NCBI GenBank assembly: GCA_004292695.1
Contig: RDXV01000005.1
Span: forward strand, 1-64,000
Direction of reading: 5' to 3'
Source: Nostocales cyanobacterium
GTDB taxonomy: Bacteria > Cyanobacteriota > Cyanobacteriia > Cyanobacteriales > Nostocaceae
DNA: 64,000 bases
The notes under the pieces were generated by a model. That model was not told the origin of the DNA. It did no database searches and saw nothing but the letters and a program-made list of their open reading frames with translations. Below are positions 1 through 9,269 of the stretch, in pieces. Each line of letters starts with the position of its first letter. The first letter of the stretch is position 1. The translations under genes and the position numbers were made by a program.

Positions 1-199
1 TGACAGTTGACAGTTGACAGTTGACAGTTGACAGTTGACAGGTGACAGTTGACAGGTGACAGGTGACAGGTGACAGTTGACAGTTGACAGTTGACAGTTG
101 ACAGTTGACAGTTGACAGTTGACAGGTGACAGTTGACAGTTGACAGTAAAGAGTTCATCTATTCCCTATTCCCTATTCCCTATTCCCTATTCCCCATCT
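1..199. repeat. Heptamer tandem array TGACAGT/TGACAGG followed by TTCCCTA array
   Basis: Positions 1-147 are 21 uninterrupted copies of a 7-mer, mostly TGACAGT with some TGACAGG. A 15-base non-repeat linker (147-161, TAAAGAGTTCATCTA) follows, then about five copies of TTCCCTA. The array begins at the window edge and may be longer. Such short tandemly repeated sequences are well known in heterocystous cyanobacteria. The same linker recurs elsewhere in the window (6285-6299, 14056-14070), so the two arrays form one composite unit. Confidence 0.95.
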
Positions 200-379
200 A
201 GGAGAATTACCACAAAACAACCAGAAATTCACGCTTTCTTTAATAGATTAATGATCCAACTATGTCAGAGTAATAGGATAACTAATAATTATTGATATAT
301 TTTTTGCTAATTGACTGCTTTAGACAGTTCATAATCTTAATCAGCCAGATATGTCAGGGATAAAAAATCAACAATCACA

Positions 380-1048
380 ATGGCAAGAAATGAATCTATA
401 GCGCGGATGGTCATGTTCCTTTGTTTTGGCACAGCCATTTTGTCTCTGGCTGTCCAATGGCACACCATGAAAACCGCAGATCAATTAAACCCGACTATAT
501 CCACGAATTATGGGCAAAATTCCCAAAATAACCGTGATTATGATAACAATTTTCCAAAAAATGCCCAGAATACAGAAATTCAGAACACAAACAACAAACC
601 CAGAGGTTTTTTCTTTTCTGATGTGGCTGAAGCTAAGTCAGTTCAGAATTTTGATGTCACAAAAACACAGGTATTAGTAGATTTAAGTGATCGCCGTGTT
701 TATGTTTATCAGTATGACGAAGTAATCGCCAGCTATCCCATTGCCATAGGCAAAAAAGGCTGGGAAACACCTACAGGCAATTTTCAAGTCATCCACAAAG
801 AACATCATCCTATTTGGAAACACCCAATTACTGGTGAAATATTTGAAGCTGGTACTGATAGTCCATTGGGTGATAGATGGATTGGTTTTTGGTCAGATGG
901 TAAAAATGAAATTGGTTTTCATGGTACACCCAACACTGACCTAATCGGAGCGGCTGTTTCTCATGGTTGTTTAAGAATGCGAAATGCCGATGTCCGAATG
1001 TTGTATGAACAAGTTAGTTTAGATACACCTGTCGTAGTACGTGATTAG
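380..1048 (+). CDS. L,D-transpeptidase (YkuD family), membrane-anchored
   Basis: 222 aa. YkuD-type L,D-transpeptidases cross-link peptidoglycan stem peptides, or attach proteins to them, in the periplasm. The N-terminus has one hydrophobic segment (about residues 10-26) that would act as anchor or signal. A low-complexity Asn/Gln-rich linker follows to about residue 75. The catalytic domain fills the C-terminal two thirds. The signature is present: His181 in HGTPN and the SHGCLRM motif at 194-200, with Cys197 as the expected nucleophile. The ATG at 380 follows a 180-base gap after the repeat array, and no strong ribosome site is visible. The next gene is convergent. The family call is firm; the exact cell-wall substrate is not known. 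Confidence 0.9.
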   Translation: MARNESIARMVMFLCFGTAILSLAVQWHTMKTADQLNPTISTNYGQNSQNNRDYDNNFPKNAQNTEIQNTNNKPRGFFFSDVAEAKSVQNFDVTKTQVLVDLSDRRVYVYQYDEVIASYPIAIGKKGWETPTGNFQVIHKEHHPIWKHPITGEIFEAGTDSPLGDRWIGFWSDGKNEIGFHGTPNTDLIGAAVSHGCLRMRNADVRMLYEQVSLDTPVVVRD

Positions 1049-1082
1049 TTATTGGGCATGGGGCATTGGTAAAAATCTTTTC

Positions 1083-1130
1083 CTCCCCTGCTCCCCCTGC
1101 CTCCCCTGCCTCCCCTGCCTCCCCATCTCC
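1083..1130. repeat. Tandem CTCCCCTGC nonamer-like repeat
   Basis: About five imperfect copies of a C-rich 9-mer (TCCCCTGCC) lie between the convergent L,D-transpeptidase and kinase genes. The composition contrasts sharply with the AT-rich surroundings. No function is evident. Confidence 0.8.
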
Positions 1131-1134
1131 CTAA

Positions 1135-2640
1135 CTAAGCTGAATGATGATGTGATTCTAGATGCGCTAATATCTGAGCTTGAATTTGCTTGTATTTTTG
1201 TTTTAACAACTCCTTACTGGCATGAGCTTGAGATGAATATGGTAACTGCTGACTTTGTTGAACCCAGGTTTTGAGCTTTTGCTTTTGTGTATCTGAAATA
1301 CCATTACCAAGAATCTTAATACACTTGTGGGGAGGTTCTAGAGTAAAAAAAATTAATGGGTAAGATTCAGTAGTGGTTAAAGCTGACACTAAATGAAGAT
1401 TTTGGGACTTTTGCATATCTAAGTAACAGGGTAGCCATCTGGGTCCTAATTTATGATGATAAAGCACTGTGAGCCATAACAACATAGGATGAGGAGTAGC
1501 TATAAATGTAAATTGATTATATATTTTGGTTTGCGATCGCTGTTTGATTTCCTGTGCTGATAACATTAACCACAGAGATGTTGTAGAAGTATTACCAATA
1601 TCTATTAATTGAGGAAAAACAATTTCTTGAATAGGTTTATTTTTCGGCCAAACCAGTTTTTCATAGCTTTTACTAATATGTTCTGAATTTTCCGAAACCA
1701 CAGAATCATTATTTTTTGGTTGTTGCTGTGTGCTAGAAACTGGAATTACAGCGGTAGAAATATCTATGTTTGATAATGCTTTAATAATCTCACCCATATT
1801 CTGAGGGCGATTTTCGGGTTTTTTCTCCAAACAAGCCATAATTAGCTGATTAGTTGCTTCTGGTACTGTCACATAAGGATTTACTTCTGTGATTGATCTG
1901 GGTGTTTGAAACTGATGTATTTTGTACCAAGCACCAAAGTAATTATTTTCTGTTTGCCAGGGTTTTTGCCCTGCTAACATTTCAAACATCATCACACCAA
2001 AGCTATAGATATCAGAGCGACTGTCTAATTCCGCTCCTTCTAATTGTTCGGGAGAACAATATGGTAATGTGCCATGAAATCCTTTGGTGTTTAAACTTCC
2101 AGTTGAGTTTAAAAATTTCGCAATTCCAAAATCAAGAATTTTTACCAATTGTCCCAACATGGGATCAGGAATAACGATAATATTAGCAGGTTTAATATCT
2201 CTATGGACTAACTGATAAACTTTGCCTTCCATAGTCACACCTTGATGGGCGCAATGTAAACCCAGAGAAATTTGTTTTGACAAATTCAAAAAAATAGGTA
2301 AAGGAGTAGGAATTAAATCTTTTAATACTTTTCCTGATAAATATTCCATTACATAGTAGGCTTTACCACTTGGACTAATGCCATAATCATAAGCTCTGAC
2401 AATATGTATACTTTTTTGACTTAGTGCAGCACTTAGTAAAGCTTCTCGATTAAATTTAGCTTCAATTTTGGGGTTGACTGTTTGGGATAAAAATTTGATT
2501 GCAACTGGTGTACCTCCTAGTAAAACATCAGTTGCTAAAAAAACTTCACCCATACCACCTTTACCTATTAATTTCTGAAGTTGATAACGGTTGGCCAGCA
2601 ACTCCCGATTTTCTGGAGACGCATGAGGGCTGTTGTTCAC
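1135..2640 (-). CDS. Serine/threonine protein kinase with uncharacterised C-terminal domain
   Basis: 501 aa, predicted cytosolic. A Hanks-type kinase domain spans about residues 18-290. It has the glycine loop GKGGMGEVF (26-34), the AIK lysine (Lys49), HRDIKPAN, DFGIAK and the SPEQ/SDIYSFG segments, so all catalytic residues are in place. After a Gln/Ser-rich linker comes an approximately 170-residue domain I do not recognise, with the features LWLTVLY, RWLPCYLD and PHKC. The downstream kinase gene at 3217-4806 has the same architecture and these same motifs, so the two are paralogs. No transmembrane segment is visible. The substrate is unknown. The convergent L,D-transpeptidase is probably coincidental. 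Confidence 0.92.
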   Translation of the reverse strand: MNNSPHASPENRELLANRYQLQKLIGKGGMGEVFLATDVLLGGTPVAIKFLSQTVNPKIEAKFNREALLSAALSQKSIHIVRAYDYGISPSGKAYYVMEYLSGKVLKDLIPTPLPIFLNLSKQISLGLHCAHQGVTMEGKVYQLVHRDIKPANIIVIPDPMLGQLVKILDFGIAKFLNSTGSLNTKGFHGTLPYCSPEQLEGAELDSRSDIYSFGVMMFEMLAGQKPWQTENNYFGAWYKIHQFQTPRSITEVNPYVTVPEATNQLIMACLEKKPENRPQNMGEIIKALSNIDISTAVIPVSSTQQQPKNNDSVVSENSEHISKSYEKLVWPKNKPIQEIVFPQLIDIGNTSTTSLWLMLSAQEIKQRSQTKIYNQFTFIATPHPMLLWLTVLYHHKLGPRWLPCYLDMQKSQNLHLVSALTTTESYPLIFFTLEPPHKCIKILGNGISDTQKQKLKTWVQQSQQLPYSSQAHASKELLKQKYKQIQAQILAHLESHHHSA

Positions 2641-3216
2641 TGTAATAACCTCTGTGAGAAAATTTAATTAACTAAATTCAGTCAAAGGTAAGGAGAAAGC
2701 AAAATTATCTAACTCATTACCTATTACACTGTCACTATGGCAATTTTTGACGCTTACCTACTTTTCTCGCTGTTATTTGATATATGTAAATCCGATTTAA
2801 TTTGTTTATCCATAACGTAAAACACAGCTATATTTTCGTTGAGAAAGGTAAGAGAATGACAAGGTTATTGTCTATATATTTTTTACCAAAATTAAATAGG
2901 ATTTCTATATAATTCACTATAGCATTTACCAATAAGATGTTAAAAATCATACTCTAATTATTTAATACCAGCATAAATTCAAGTAATTTTACTTAAATAT
3001 CATGGTGGATTTCCAATCAACAATATAAAAATATAAAAAATATAAAAAAATATAAATTGTGTAGGCAGGCAAAAAGCAAGAGGCAAAAGGGTTTTATAGA
3101 ATTTATGTGTACTGAGTTTTGTATGGCTACGCCACGCAAGCTATCAGAAATCAAATGGTAGTTCCATATCAGAAATATCAGAAATATAAGTGAAATTGAA
3201 TAATTGGAATGTTGTA
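2641..3216. other. Intergenic region between the two kinase genes
   Basis: 576 AT-rich bases with no convincing ORF. It contains an AAATATAA-type tandem run (about 3024-3056), a short AGGCAAAA repeat (about 3065-3090), and at 3122-3142 a GGCTACGCCACGC palindromic motif of the sort dispersed through cyanobacterial genomes. The promoter of the kinase ending at 1135 should lie at its left end. Confidence 0.6.
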
Positions 3217-4806
3217 TTATGATGGTATTTTCCAGAAATTTATTAATTTCATTAACAAAGCCTTTACAGAAAATGTAGAATTAGTTGAGTTTTGTCTAAG
3301 TTTTTCATTTACTTCTGTTTTAAACTTTTCATATTCTAGTTTGAGCATAGCTTTAGCTTGATTTGCTAAAATAGGGCGTTCAATTTTTTGACCAGAATTG
3401 ATGATATCTGAAATATACTGACGCTGTTGTGCTGTCAGAATAAAATTTAAAACATGAGTACATTTATGGGGATATTCATGAGCAAATAAGAGTAAATGAT
3501 AGTAACCAATTGCTGCCAAGTTACGTAATATTTTTTCTTCCCTATTGTCTTTAATATCTAAGTAACAAGACAACCATCTCATCAGATTAGTATTTTCATC
3601 GCATAACATTGTCAACCATAAAATCATGGGATAGTCGTCACACTTACCAATGAATTTATTGCTATGTTGTTTGTCTTTAAATTTTTGAATCTCTGTAGCG
3701 GGTAACATTGCCCAAAAGGTGGGGATATTACCTTTGGGTGTGTGTAAGAGATGAGGGAAACAAATTAATGCAACAGGTTTATTTTTAGGCCAGTGTTTTT
3801 GCCAACATATAGTTTCAGAAATTGATGTTAATGGTACTAGCTTTAAACTTGTGTCTGACTCAGATTGTTGATTATCAGTTTCGGAACTATAACTATTATT
3901 TTCTAAATGTTCAGTAATTGTCATTAAATCCTCTAACAGTTCCCGAACATTTTTAGGTCTATCATGAATATATTTAGCTAAACACCTCATTACTAATCTT
4001 TGTAGTTCTTCGGGAACATTAACACTAGGATTAACTTCTTCAAATGTTGGTGGTGCTTCAATACAGTGGAGTTTACACCATGTACTAAAAGAATGACTGG
4101 TTGTATAAAAAGGATGTCTACCAGTGAGCATTTCAAACATTAATAAACCCAAGCTGTAAATATCAGACCTGACATCTAATATTTTCTGGCCTTGCATATG
4201 TTCTGGTGATGAATAAGGTAAACTACCAATAAAAGATTCGGTCATTGTCATTCCAGAATTTTCTGTCAGGAATTTGGCAATACCAAAGTCTAATATCTTG
4301 ACTGTTTCTGTGGGTTTACCATTGTTGGCAATAAATATATTTTCTGGTTTAATATCTCTATGAAGAATTGGATATATTTGACCTTTTAACTCTACTCCTT
4401 GATGGGCGCAATCTAAACCTAAACAAATTTGTTGGCAGATTTTTAGAACTCTGGATACTGTTATAGTCTCCATTTTTAAAATTTGTTTGATGTTTCTGCC
4501 ATGCAGATATTCCATTACATAAAATGGGGTTTTATCACTGGTGATGCCATAGGTTAAGACGCGAGTAATATGTGGACTCTTTTTACCTAATTGAGCGCCA
4601 ATAAAAATTTCTCTCCCAAAACGTTCCGCCAATTGTTTATTTCTTAGATTCATAGATAGCATTTTGACGGCTACAAGGTTACAGTTTTTAGCTACGTCTT
4701 CTGCTAGGTAAACTCTACCCATACCTCCTGAACCTAATACATCCCTAATTAAATAACGGCTATTTAATAATTGTCCTATGTAAATGTCTGATTTGCTTTC
4801 ATTCAT
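3217..4806 (-). CDS. Serine/threonine protein kinase, paralog of the 1135-2640 gene
   Basis: 529 aa. The Hanks-type kinase domain covers about residues 18-295, with glycine loop GSGGMGRVY (25-33), AVK lysine (Lys48), HRDIKPEN, DFGIAKFL and SDIYSLG, all intact and consistent with activity. The C-terminal about 170 residues match the neighbouring kinase in order and motif (LWLTML, RWLSCYLD, PHKC) and belong to no family I recognise. The N-terminal start MNESKSDIY is the only early ATG. It is transcribed in the same direction as the second kinase but 576 bases away, so they are probably separate transcripts. Tandem duplication is the simplest origin. Confidence 0.92.
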   Translation of the reverse strand: MNESKSDIYIGQLLNSRYLIRDVLGSGGMGRVYLAEDVAKNCNLVAVKMLSMNLRNKQLAERFGREIFIGAQLGKKSPHITRVLTYGITSDKTPFYVMEYLHGRNIKQILKMETITVSRVLKICQQICLGLDCAHQGVELKGQIYPILHRDIKPENIFIANNGKPTETVKILDFGIAKFLTENSGMTMTESFIGSLPYSSPEHMQGQKILDVRSDIYSLGLLMFEMLTGRHPFYTTSHSFSTWCKLHCIEAPPTFEEVNPSVNVPEELQRLVMRCLAKYIHDRPKNVRELLEDLMTITEHLENNSYSSETDNQQSESDTSLKLVPLTSISETICWQKHWPKNKPVALICFPHLLHTPKGNIPTFWAMLPATEIQKFKDKQHSNKFIGKCDDYPMILWLTMLCDENTNLMRWLSCYLDIKDNREEKILRNLAAIGYYHLLLFAHEYPHKCTHVLNFILTAQQRQYISDIINSGQKIERPILANQAKAMLKLEYEKFKTEVNEKLRQNSTNSTFSVKALLMKLINFWKIPS

Positions 4807-5044
4807 ATCCTGGTGGTGATAATGGGTTAAAGTCTCAGCAATGATAAATAAATATTGGTTACAGGATATTTTAACAGACTTATAATAAACGCGATTGATT
4901 ATAAAAATGCTGTTACTACATTAGTTTTTCCGGTATAACTTACATGATATTATGTAACATATTTTCTGAATTGTTGTGTAACTGTAATAATACTTAAATT
5001 ATGATCTTTAGTTATACCTTAAATAAATACAAATGTGTAAGATG

Positions 5045-6235
5045 TTAGGGTTGAGACAACCTAAGTAAACGTAATAATCTCATTAGAGGTGTTGTGGGTA
5101 ATTCAAGTTTAAGACTGAAAGCTAGGAATTGGGTACTTTGTAGTTGGTTAAAGTTATTATCACTGACTAGAATTAATGAGTTTTTGCCATTAGGTAATGG
5201 TGGTCCGATGGTAAAACCTTCGATGTTGTCTATTGCTAAATCTAAAGTTTGTAAATCTATTAATTTTTGTTTGGTGACTGGTTTAATTTTTTGAATTTCA
5301 ACAGTTGCTAAACTGTCAATATTTTGAATGTTATCGGCATTTTCTAAGGAAATCTGAAATACAGAAACTGCAAATCCTAATCCGGTAAAAGTTCTTTCTA
5401 AACTGAGTAAATTTCCATAGTTGTCTAGGGCGATTAATTCAGGTAATCCACTATTAAATCTGCCTGTAAAATTGAATAGAGGTGTTACGGGTTCTGTGGG
5501 ATATAAAAATTCTTTTTCTGGTTTTTGAGTAGTTAAATTATACTGTAATATTCGGCATGGTGTACCATAACCTGGTGTTGCTGGTTTTCCATCTTGAATT
5601 AGTGCGTTTTCTGTGGCTGTAAATAGTAATTTATGATTGGGTGAAATTGTCAGACTTTCAAACCCTAAGTTGTTACGAATCCCTTGTGGTGTTTTTGAAG
5701 ATGGTAAAAATTTTTCAGGTATAGGTAAACTGTTAATAGTTTTTCCAGATGCTAAAGCAAATTCTTGAATGAAGGGGTTGATAGATTTTTGTCTGTCTCC
5801 TTCTGAGGAAATAAATACTGTTGATTTCTGAGTTAAAGCGATTCCTTCTGTATCACTTTCTCCAGGTTTGATTGTTTGATTATTTTGATCTAACAGGTTG
5901 GTAACTGCTATTGGAGTGATCCCATTTTTAGTTAATTTGCCTTGGCTGAGGTTAATTTTTAAAGTATAAAATCGTGGTGGTGCTTTGTCACCTCTGTCAT
6001 CAGAAATAGCGTAATAAACATCATTTTTGGCATCGTAGGTAATTCCTGATATTCCTCCTAATTCGGCATTTTTAAATATAAATCCTGTGGGTAAATTAGC
6101 ATTACCAATAAATTCTATGTCGCTAATTTTTACTGTTGCAGATGCTAAGTTGCTAACAAAAAAACTACCAAGAATGATGGTAATTGTTAAGGCAATAATG
6201 ATTTTAAATTTTTGTTTTTTTTTAATTATGTTCAT
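5045..6235 (-). CDS. Secreted esterase-like/phytase-like beta-propeller protein
   Basis: 396 aa from the ATG at 6235. The reading frame stays open to 6313, but those extra 26 codons translate tandem repeats and come before a clean signal peptide. Lys-rich residues 2-9 are followed by a hydrophobic stretch ending in ASA near residue 33, so 6235 is the better start. The mature part carries motifs of the esterase-like-activity-of-phytase family: GISGITYD, AISDDRGD, DTEGIAL and, near the end, DNIEGFTIG. These are usual for secreted propellers that act on phosphate esters or related substrates. Export is well supported; the reaction is family-level inference. The stop is followed by about 240 bases of AT-rich DNA before the kinase. 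Confidence 0.8.
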   Translation of the reverse strand: MNIIKKKQKFKIIIALTITIILGSFFVSNLASATVKISDIEFIGNANLPTGFIFKNAELGGISGITYDAKNDVYYAISDDRGDKAPPRFYTLKINLSQGKLTKNGITPIAVTNLLDQNNQTIKPGESDTEGIALTQKSTVFISSEGDRQKSINPFIQEFALASGKTINSLPIPEKFLPSSKTPQGIRNNLGFESLTISPNHKLLFTATENALIQDGKPATPGYGTPCRILQYNLTTQKPEKEFLYPTEPVTPLFNFTGRFNSGLPELIALDNYGNLLSLERTFTGLGFAVSVFQISLENADNIQNIDSLATVEIQKIKPVTKQKLIDLQTLDLAIDNIEGFTIGPPLPNGKNSLILVSDNNFNQLQSTQFLAFSLKLELPTTPLMRLLRLLRLSQP

Positions 6236-6240
6236 AGATT

Positions 6241-6329
6241 TAGTTATCAGTTGAAGAAGGGAATAGGGAATAGGGAATAGGGAATAGGTGAACTCTTTAC
6301 TGTCACCTGTCACCTGTCACCTGTCACCT
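6241..6329. repeat. Composite heptamer element (reverse orientation) with both conserved linkers
   Basis: Read on the minus strand, this is a short TGACAGG array, the linker TAAAGAGTTCACCTA (complement of 6285-6299), a TTCCCTA array, and then TTCCCTTCTTCAACTGA (complement of 6247-6263). It has the same modular order as 1-199. It occupies the whole space between the TM0106-type nuclease and the downstream phytase-like gene. Its outermost heptamer contains the stop codon of the nuclease gene. Confidence 0.9.
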
Positions 6330-7778
6330 GTTTATTAATTCAGTTTTTAAGAAGTTAAATAACCAGTCTTTAACTTTAAGAGTAGCACGACAATCATCTT
6401 CGTTATAACGTTGAATGAGTTCTAGAAATTGGCGATCGCCTGTTTCTAACCATTGATCATACCAGTAAATACACTTAGCACCATTGGCTTCTGAATCACG
6501 CCATGCAAATCCTAACCATTTGGCGATCGCCTTGAGTGCATAACTTTCAATTGGTAAAGCTACATTTTGGATGAGTTGCTCATAAATATCTACACATCTA
6601 GTGAGGATGGGATGGATAGCAGTGTAAGGAGTATTATAAAGATTTCCTAGTTTTTTAATAGTCTCTACTTCGTAATTACAAAAATGATAAATTGGAGCGT
6701 GGGGATATTGATTTACTAAGTCTAAAAACTGCTGCCAAATCAATCCTTCTTGTTCGGGATTCTCAGCCAATAATGAATGAAAATTTTCTGTGTTTGTTTG
6801 TCTATCAACTACCAATACTCCCAATAAATAATTTAAGTTTAAATCTGGTTGGGCTTCAATATCAAAATACAACTCAATAGATGCTGTATTTATAATACTT
6901 GTTGTTGGTTCTACATAGGGTAATATTAAAGGAGTTTTTGTTAATGTTGATTGGGCTTGAACTATTAATTTAGAAGCAATTTCTGGATCAAAACCTATTA
7001 AATTTTCTAAGGTACTGGGATGGGTTTGAGCAAGTGTTTGTAAACTGGTTTTAGATAATTCTTGTAATTGTGTATAGCGAATTGGTGTTACACCTGGTAA
7101 TAGTGATAAATGTTGCTGAGATTGGGCGCTTTTATAACAATAATTATACCAATGACAAAGACTACATTTTTGCCTAGCAATAAACAATTCTGGTGGTTCT
7201 GGTGACTCTAACACCTGAATATACTCCGCCAGAATATTCAACATTTGTGGTGTCCACTTATCCAAATCTACTGGATAGGTTGTATCTCGATTTCGCAATA
7301 TTAACCCAGCTTCAGCCACCAGTGACTCCTGAACTGCGGACAAAATTTCCCCATGAAAAGCCGCTGCTACCTGATATTCTTGTTTGGGGCGTTTACCGAG
7401 TTGAATATCTACTGGCATATACAACCAATCACCAAAACAGGATTTTCCCGGCTGTTTTACCAATAAATCAGGGCGACTTAATAAAGTATATTCCTCGGCA
7501 TAGGTAGCTAATAACACCCCTCTATAAATGTATTCTACACCCTGGTGCATTAGCTCTAAAGTGGCTGTAAATGCCTGTCTCCAGTCACCTTGAGGAAAAT
7601 CAGGTTGAAGGTAAGGTAAGTTATATATTATACTTTTTTGATAAGCGATTTTATCCTGTTGCACTTTTACCAGTAACTCATGGGGATCATCTCGTTGGCT
7701 ATCATCGCCATGAGTATCTAAAAAAGGTCGTCGCTTACAGCGTTGATATTGAAGTAGGAGTTCAGCATTAATGATCAT
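6324..7778 (-). CDS. TM0106-family RecB-like putative nuclease with RNase H-like domain
   Basis: 484 aa. The N-terminal half resembles the RecB-like nuclease module of the TM0106 family, including KRRPFLD near the start and a Cys cluster around residues 200-215 (CSLCHWYNYCY) that may bind metal. The C-terminal half, from about residue 300, looks like a YprB/DEDD-type RNase H-like fold. It starts with FDIEAQPD and ends with YNEDDCRAT, which carry acidic residues typical of metal-dependent 3'-5' nucleases. A role in nucleic-acid processing is inferred; the substrate is unknown. The TGA stop (6324-6326) lies inside a TGACAGG heptamer, so the repeat array now defines the C-terminus. The gene is probably monocistronic. 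Confidence 0.8.
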   Translation of the reverse strand: MIINAELLLQYQRCKRRPFLDTHGDDSQRDDPHELLVKVQQDKIAYQKSIIYNLPYLQPDFPQGDWRQAFTATLELMHQGVEYIYRGVLLATYAEEYTLLSRPDLLVKQPGKSCFGDWLYMPVDIQLGKRPKQEYQVAAAFHGEILSAVQESLVAEAGLILRNRDTTYPVDLDKWTPQMLNILAEYIQVLESPEPPELFIARQKCSLCHWYNYCYKSAQSQQHLSLLPGVTPIRYTQLQELSKTSLQTLAQTHPSTLENLIGFDPEIASKLIVQAQSTLTKTPLILPYVEPTTSIINTASIELYFDIEAQPDLNLNYLLGVLVVDRQTNTENFHSLLAENPEQEGLIWQQFLDLVNQYPHAPIYHFCNYEVETIKKLGNLYNTPYTAIHPILTRCVDIYEQLIQNVALPIESYALKAIAKWLGFAWRDSEANGAKCIYWYDQWLETGDRQFLELIQRYNEDDCRATLKVKDWLFNFLKTELINR

Positions 7779-8053
7779 GCCTTTAAGCTAACAATAATTA
7801 GGACATTTTGGGGCTAGGTCAGGAAAATTTTCGATTTTTGGTTTAGATTTTGGATTGAGCAATCTAAAATTAAAAATGTTCCTGTACTGCATCTGCTTTA
7901 CTTAACTCAAATTAAAAACAGAATTGATCATCAGTAAAGAGTAAAAAAGAGTAGACACAGGGAATATCAATAATATGGATTTACTTACTGAATGGTAGAT
8001 TTCATATTTTCATTTTCCAAAACTAAATCGAAAATCTCAACTTTCAGGTAAAT

Positions 8054-9211
8054 ATGTTGCATCAACACCGCCAGCAGTTTCCAGCTTTAACCAACAAAAT
8101 TTATTTTAATTATGGTGGACAGGGACCAATGCCACAAGCGGCAATGGATACTGTTAATCAAACACAAGCCAGTATTCAGGAATTAGGTCCTTTTGGTGGT
8201 GAGGCTTACGGTTGGATTTCTCCCCAAATTAAGACAGTGAGGGAGGCGATCGCATCTACAGTAAATGTACCAAAAGACACGATTACTCTCACAGGTAATG
8301 TCACCATTGGTTGTAACATTGGAATGTGGGGAATTGATTGGCAACCGGGTGATCACTTACTACTTTCTGACTGTGAACATCCGGGAGTGGTGGCCACCGC
8401 CCAAGAAATTAGCCGTAGATTCTCCGTAGAAGTTTCTCAGTGTCCACTGATGGCAACTTTGAATCAAGGTGATCCTGTATCTGTAATTGCCCAGTATTTA
8501 CGCCCCAATACTAGACTTGTGGCGATTAGTCATATTTTATGGAATACTGGACAAGTTTTACCTATCAGTGAAATTTCTGAACTTTGCAGAAATAATAACT
8601 CTTTACTGTTGGTAGATGCGGCTCAATCTGTGGGGGTTCTACCCCTTAATTTAACAGAGTTGGGAGTAGATTTCTATGCTTTTACTGGGCATAAATGGTT
8701 ATGTGGTCCTGCTGGTGTCGGTGGTTTGTATGTACGCCCAGAAGTTAGGGAATTATTAAATCCTACATTTATCGGTTTAGATGGGGTAGTTGTCAATGAA
8801 CAGGGAAAACCAGTCAAGTGGCAACCCGACGGTAGAAGATATGAAGTTTCCACCTTATCAACACCACTGTATATGGGTTTAAAGTCAGCGATCGCCATTC
8901 ATGAACAATGGGGAACAGCAACAGTTAGATATCAACAAATATGTCAAAAAAGCGCCTATCTTTGGCAAAGGTTAACAGAAATACCAGATATTAAATGTTT
9001 AAAAAACTCACCTCCAGAAAGTGGTTTAGTTTCCTTTCAATTAACCAATCATCAAACTCATGTAAAATTAGTTAAATTTTTGGAATCACAGAAAATTTTA
9101 ACTCGGACTTTGGCTAATCCTAATTGTATTCGGGTGAGTGTTCATTATTTAACTTTAGAATCAGAAATTGACCAATTAATAGCTACGATTCAGAAATTTA
9201 TGCAGATGTAA
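8054..9211 (+). CDS. Class V aminotransferase-fold PLP enzyme (cysteine desulfurase/C-S lyase-like)
   Basis: 385 aa, fold-type I PLP enzyme. The N-terminus has the NYGGQGPMP pattern of the class V group. The PLP lysine is in FTGHKWLCGPAG (about residues 212-223), preceded by the cofactor Asp in LLVDAAQSVG. The C-terminus IRVSVHYLT fits the family. I see no catalytic-cysteine loop of true IscS/SufS enzymes. A cysteine/cystine C-S lyase (cyanobacterial C-DES type) or another PLP activity is therefore more likely than a desulfurase for Fe-S assembly. The stop is 58 bases before the glycosyltransferase, separated by a TTCCCAA/TTCCCTA array, so co-transcription is possible. Confidence 0.8.
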   Translation: MLHQHRQQFPALTNKIYFNYGGQGPMPQAAMDTVNQTQASIQELGPFGGEAYGWISPQIKTVREAIASTVNVPKDTITLTGNVTIGCNIGMWGIDWQPGDHLLLSDCEHPGVVATAQEISRRFSVEVSQCPLMATLNQGDPVSVIAQYLRPNTRLVAISHILWNTGQVLPISEISELCRNNNSLLLVDAAQSVGVLPLNLTELGVDFYAFTGHKWLCGPAGVGGLYVRPEVRELLNPTFIGLDGVVVNEQGKPVKWQPDGRRYEVSTLSTPLYMGLKSAIAIHEQWGTATVRYQQICQKSAYLWQRLTEIPDIKCLKNSPPESGLVSFQLTNHQTHVKLVKFLESQKILTRTLANPNCIRVSVHYLTLESEIDQLIATIQKFMQM

Positions 9212-9217
9212 ATTAAG

Positions 9218-9265
9218 TACCAATTCCCAATTCCCAATTCCCAATTCCCTATTCCCTATTCCCCA
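9218..9265. repeat. TTCCCAA/TTCCCTA heptamer array ahead of a start codon
   Basis: About six heptamers fill the gap between the PLP enzyme and the glycosyltransferase and end four bases before its ATG at 9270. No purine-rich ribosome-binding sequence is left in that space, so translation of the next gene must start without a classical one. Confidence 0.85.
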
Positions 9266-9269
9266 TATT

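Noticed and set aside
1-147. Possible CRISPR array
   Set aside because: The units are seven bases and contiguous with no spacers; the same holds for the other arrays. No cas genes are present in the window.
1041-1274. ORF with CLPCLPCLP repeats
   Set aside because: It arises from the C-rich tandem repeat and overlaps the end of the kinase gene on the opposite strand.
6236-6313. N-terminal extension of the phytase-like protein
   Set aside because: It translates the TTCCCTA/TGACAGG repeats (YSLFPIPYSLLQL) and precedes a proper signal peptide start at 6235.
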